Source of the DNA: Vespula vulgaris
Lineage: Eukaryota > Arthropoda > Insecta > Hymenoptera > Vespidae
Length of the DNA stretch: 64,000 bases
NCBI RefSeq assembly: GCF_905475345.1
Contig: NC_066587.1
Location: 12,951,058-13,015,057 of the forward strand
Reading direction: 5' to 3'
Below, piece by piece: positions 61,042 to 64,000 of the stretch (the first letter of the stretch is position 1; the number at the start of each line of letters is the position of its first letter). Below the pieces are notes generated by a model that was not told the DNA's origin, ran no database searches, and saw nothing but the letters and a program-made list of their open reading frames with translations. The position numbers were made by a program, and so were the translations under genes.

Positions 61042-61680
61042 TATAGCATTCGACCAAAATGTTTCACTGAGATTCGAGTATCGAGTCAAACGCATGGTTT
61101 TAATCCATTTGCTGCTTCCTACCTACACGTCCATTTCTCTTTTTACTTCTTCCTATGTAAATTTAAGTTGCGTTTATACGCTTTTATATACGTATATACA
61201 TACACATACGTTACGTGGATATATATATACACATACGTTAAGCGGGATATGTACATTTACCATGATCGTATAAGAGAGTGAAATACGTTTCTCTGTGTTT
61301 TCTAAAGAACAGTGGAACGAATCGTGATGCTTTATTATCAGTGGTTGTCGCTGGTAAATGAAAAACATTGGGAGGGAGGGGGCAGGGAGGGGAAGGAAGC
61401 AAGGAAAGAGAAAAAAAATATCAGAAGAAAAATAAAAAAAAAAGAAAAAGAAAAGAAAATTAAGTTCCTCGTAAATATTGAATTTCTCACGAACGATGTT
61501 GAATTCTATTCGATTTGCATTATTATATCAGCAAATTAAAAGTTTTCAACAATTTTAACGTACGTTGTTAGATTGAATTAATAGAGAGGGAGTGTTGGAT
61601 ACTTTTAATCGTACTTTAGTTACGATTGCGATCGAGTAACGAACGAAACGGAACGTACGTTCTGAAAGTTTCGGAAAAGA
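61041..61680. other. Unique DNA with TA words and a G-run motif
   Basis: ACATACGTTA words repeat twice at about 61,203-61,241. G-runs at 61,370-61,392 are followed by an A-rich purine tract to 61,460. No gene is visible. Confidence 0.6.
61370..61392 (+). other. Compact quadruplex motif
   Basis: Five runs of three to five Gs separated by loops of one, one, two and one base within 23 bases. Very short loops are those expected to give the most stable parallel quadruplexes. Confidence 0.85.
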
Positions 61681-61750
61681 GGAGAGAGAGAGATAGAGAG
61701 AGTGACAGAGATAGAGAGAGATAGAGATAGAAATAGATAGAGAGATAGAA
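61681..61750. repeat. GA/GATA imperfect repeat
   Basis: GA and GATA words over about 70 bases. Confidence 0.9.
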
Positions 61751-61801
61751 TCGATGATAGCTTCTGTACGCGTTACAGTATAGTGGACTCTGAGGATATC
61801 T

Positions 61802-61838
61802 CTTTGTTCCACGCTTGCGGTTAGATCGTGGAACAAAG
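61802..61838. repeat. Perfect hairpin, 12-bp stem and 13-base loop
   Basis: CTTTGTTCCACG (61,802-61,813) and CGTGGAACAAAG (61,827-61,838) are exact reverse complements. The sequence is not low-complexity, so a chance match of this length and spacing is not common. No open frame or tRNA-like feature surrounds it. It is too short for a typical animal microRNA precursor. Confidence 0.85.
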
Positions 61839-61979
61839 GACATCGAAATTAGTTTATTCCCCGATGGTCACAGATAAAATTATCAGCTAGTGTCCTAGCC
61901 TTCCCGCGGTTCGAACGTGTCATTAAATTTAATGCCGATCGGAAAGCTATGTGGGATGAGTGAGAGAAGCTTTGAGAGG

Positions 61980-62029
<50 letters not shown>

Positions 62030-62690
62030 GAGGAGAATAGAGAAGAGAAAAGCCATATTTCGAATGCATAGAATGCATCCAATAGCTCTATCCTATGTAC
62101 TCGTAATCGAAAGCATAAAGAAAGAAAGAAAGATTGACAGATACGATCATAAATTGCAATTATTAAATTCATTTCTCTTAGAAACGAGTTTAAATTTATT
62201 ACACATACACACACACACATACGAAGACGATACGTAATACGATCGTGTACTACGATCGTCGAATTTAATTGCAGGTTTTTCATTCTAACGAATATCACGG
62301 TTTGGAAGTTTATCGTTTCTCTTTTCCTTCTTTTTTTCTTTTTTCTTCTCTTTTTTCCTGCCTTTTTTCATTTCGTTTTCGTTTCGTTTCGAACCGTTGG
62401 AAAAGCTTTGCACGACTCTTTCATTAATCGTCAAAGTCGCTGAACGTCTGAGTTAAAAAGAGTAAAAAAAAAAAAAAGAAAAGCTCGTTCACTCTCTGCT
62501 GACGGCTATCGTTTTCGGTTAGTTTCTCTATTTCTCGTAGAAAAGACATAAGAGTAAGAAGGAAAAGAAAAAGGGCGGGCCCGGTTAACCAGCTATGAAT
62601 TCCTCCGAGCAATCATGACGACTCGAAGGAAAGAGGTCGTGTCGCGGGGATCGTCTTAAAGAGTCCGAGCACGACATGATTCAACAGCAG
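61839..62690. other. Unique DNA with a GA run
   Basis: Pure GA at about 61,990-62,026, a short CA run at 62,206-62,220, and T-rich and A-rich runs at 62,310-62,370 and 62,465-62,480. Frames of up to 149 codons on the minus strand are repeat-driven in the middle. No gene is recognised. Confidence 0.6.
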
Positions 62691-62812
62691 CAACAGTAGT
62701 AACAGTAGTAGTAACAGCAGCAGCAACAGTACCAGTAGTAGCAACAGTAGTAGTGGTGGTAGTAGTAGTAGTAGTAGTCGTAGAGTAGTAGCAGGAGTAG
62801 TAGCAGCATTTG
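62691..62812. repeat. CAG/TAG/AAC triplet tract
   Basis: About 120 bases with a strict three-base period, mixing CAG, TAG, AAC and GGT. In-frame TAG stops block coding on the plus strand. The minus strand reads as a Thr/Ser/Val-rich 62-codon frame. It looks like a triplet microsatellite with point-mutated units. Confidence 0.9.
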
Positions 62813-63072
62813 CCGTTCTTTAGAGACCAACGACGATCCACCACGACTCGCAGAGTACACTTGCCGACTCTTTTTCGCTTCGGACAGTTTTAGATCCCGG
62901 CAGCGTGATAATATTGTGTGTCGAAGGTAGTATTTGCCGAAGGGAAGTCAAAGTCCCTCCTTTCCCTCTCCTATACGACGCCATACACGGTTCGAGCACG
63001 CTCGAGAAAGATTCTTTAGAAATACAGAAACTTATTTCATCCCTGCTCTTCGTCGTCGCCTCACTTCTCTTT
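62813..63072. other. Unique DNA
   Basis: Moderate-GC sequence with two overlapping plus frames of about 155 codons that run on into the pyrimidine tract. The first 50 residues are of ordinary composition and unrecognised. Confidence 0.5.
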
Positions 63073-63165
63073 TCCTCTCCTCTCCTCTCCTCTCCTCTCC
63101 TCCTCTCCTTTCCTATCCTATCGTTTCTCTTCTCGCCTCACCTCTCCTCTTCTCTCCTCTTTTCT
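63073..63165. repeat. (CTCCT)n period-5 repeat
   Basis: At least five perfect CTCCT pentamers followed by diverged units and TTC-rich sequence. Explains the Ser-Leu-Pro frames. Confidence 0.9.
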
Positions 63166-64000
63166 CACCCCCAATTCCTCTTCCTTTCCTTTCTCGTAGT
63201 AGTCGTACCCCTACAAGCACTTTCTACTATTTCTACTTTTTCTTTCTTTCTTTCGCTTTTTCCTTCTTTTTTCTTTTTCTTCTTCTTCTTCTTTTCCTTT
63301 CACCACTTTCACTCCTTCGATCACCTTCCTACCCCTATTCCTCCACCCCCAGAAATCTCTTCTCACTCTTAAATCTACCTCGTTTCACTCGCCAATGCGT
63401 CTAGTGTTTTCCTCGACCAAACAGGCAACCGCTTTTACACAGATCCTTCTTTCGAAAAGGAGGAGAAATATTTTCAATGATGTCCACTGTGTTGGTATGT
63501 CTACATACGTATCGGTTGATTATATGCAAGCACGACATTGTCCTACGTGTACACTAAGCATATATACTTGCTGAATTGAATACTTGCTGAATTCTCTCTC
63601 TCTCTCTCTCTCTCTCTAACCCATCTCTCTATACTATTTTAACATCCCCTTCGATATACGGAAGCTTCTTTCCGCTAGATCCTCGAAAGTGGACCGTGCG
63701 GAAAGGAAAAGCCGTTCTTTCGATTGATTCCCTTTTAAGAGCCCTGCTCGTAGTCATTGCTTATTATCCGAAGACGATGAGTCTCACAAAAGTCTCTCTA
63801 TCTCTTTCTATTTCTCTCTCTCTCTCTCTCTTTCTCTCTTTCTCACTCTCTTTTCAAACGGATACGATCGTTATTAATTTCCTTTTCCGTCTCGATATTC
63901 CAAGCATTGTCGACAAGAGGAAACGATAATGAAAGATCCTCTCCTTTTTACAAGATCATCTCACTGCCCGGTATCCTTAATCTCTCCGAGTGATCCTCCT
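63166..64000. other. Unique and pyrimidine-rich DNA to the window end
   Basis: T/C-rich to 63,370, then unique DNA, a TC run at 63,595-63,617 and another at about 63,800-63,850. Nothing supports a gene at the edge. Confidence 0.6.

Noticed and set aside
61802..61838. MicroRNA precursor
   Set aside because: A 12-bp stem with no extended pairing on either side is too short for an animal pre-miRNA. No known miRNA seed that I remember is present.

Overview
This looks like a 64-kb piece of eukaryotic, probably insect, nuclear DNA with no protein-coding gene that I can defend. It is AT-rich but keeps CpG at ordinary frequency: words such as TCGA, TTCGA and CGATCG are everywhere. It is packed with (GA)n/(TC)n, (TA)n, (TG)n, triplet and pentanucleotide repeats. 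That combination suits a hymenopteran (wasp, bee or ant), but no gene or rRNA confirms it, so the assignment is an inference. There are no operons and no bacterial-type genes. All long open frames are low-complexity translations of simple repeats (Ser-Leu, Arg-Glu, Ile-Tyr, His-Thr strings) or frames inside a tandem repeat. The window is most likely intergenic or lies inside a very large intron.

Layout. 1-11,400: unique AT-rich DNA broken by about a dozen GA/TC, TA, TG and TCG microsatellites. 11,460-12,100: a GC-richer island preceded by a well-spaced TATA/initiator pair, the best promoter-like site seen. 12,100-26,500: AT-rich DNA with many microsatellites, including an 85-bp uninterrupted (GA)n. 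26,800-28,350: three diverged copies of one unique segment. 29,600-31,000: TG, TA, ATT, GGT and GA repeats. 31,572-32,369: a possible non-autonomous mobile element with short inverted ends and matching 4-bp flanks. 38,570-38,900: a G-rich pentanucleotide tract with quadruplex potential. 39,870-40,320: three tandem copies of a unit of about 150 bp. 42,900-43,130: a GC-richer patch with two perfect inverted repeats. 44,855-44,944: a perfect 45-bp duplication in an open frame. 52,607-60,000: an ATTAT block, then the most striking feature, a 2-kb array of a 128-bp satellite whose every unit carries an 11-bp-stem hairpin, then AT-rich DNA and a 750-bp cluster of quadruplex, polypurine and C-rich tracts at 57,600-58,370. 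60,000-64,000: unique DNA with a perfect 12-bp-stem hairpin, a compact quadruplex motif and CTCCT/TAG repeats.

The candidates for something new are structural: the hairpin satellite at 53,111-55,138, the unusual number of separate period-5 repeats, the triplicated segment at 26.8-28.4 kb, the possible element at 31.6-32.4 kb, and the small inverted repeats. I found no tRNA, rRNA, recognisable microRNA, CRISPR array or complete transposase.
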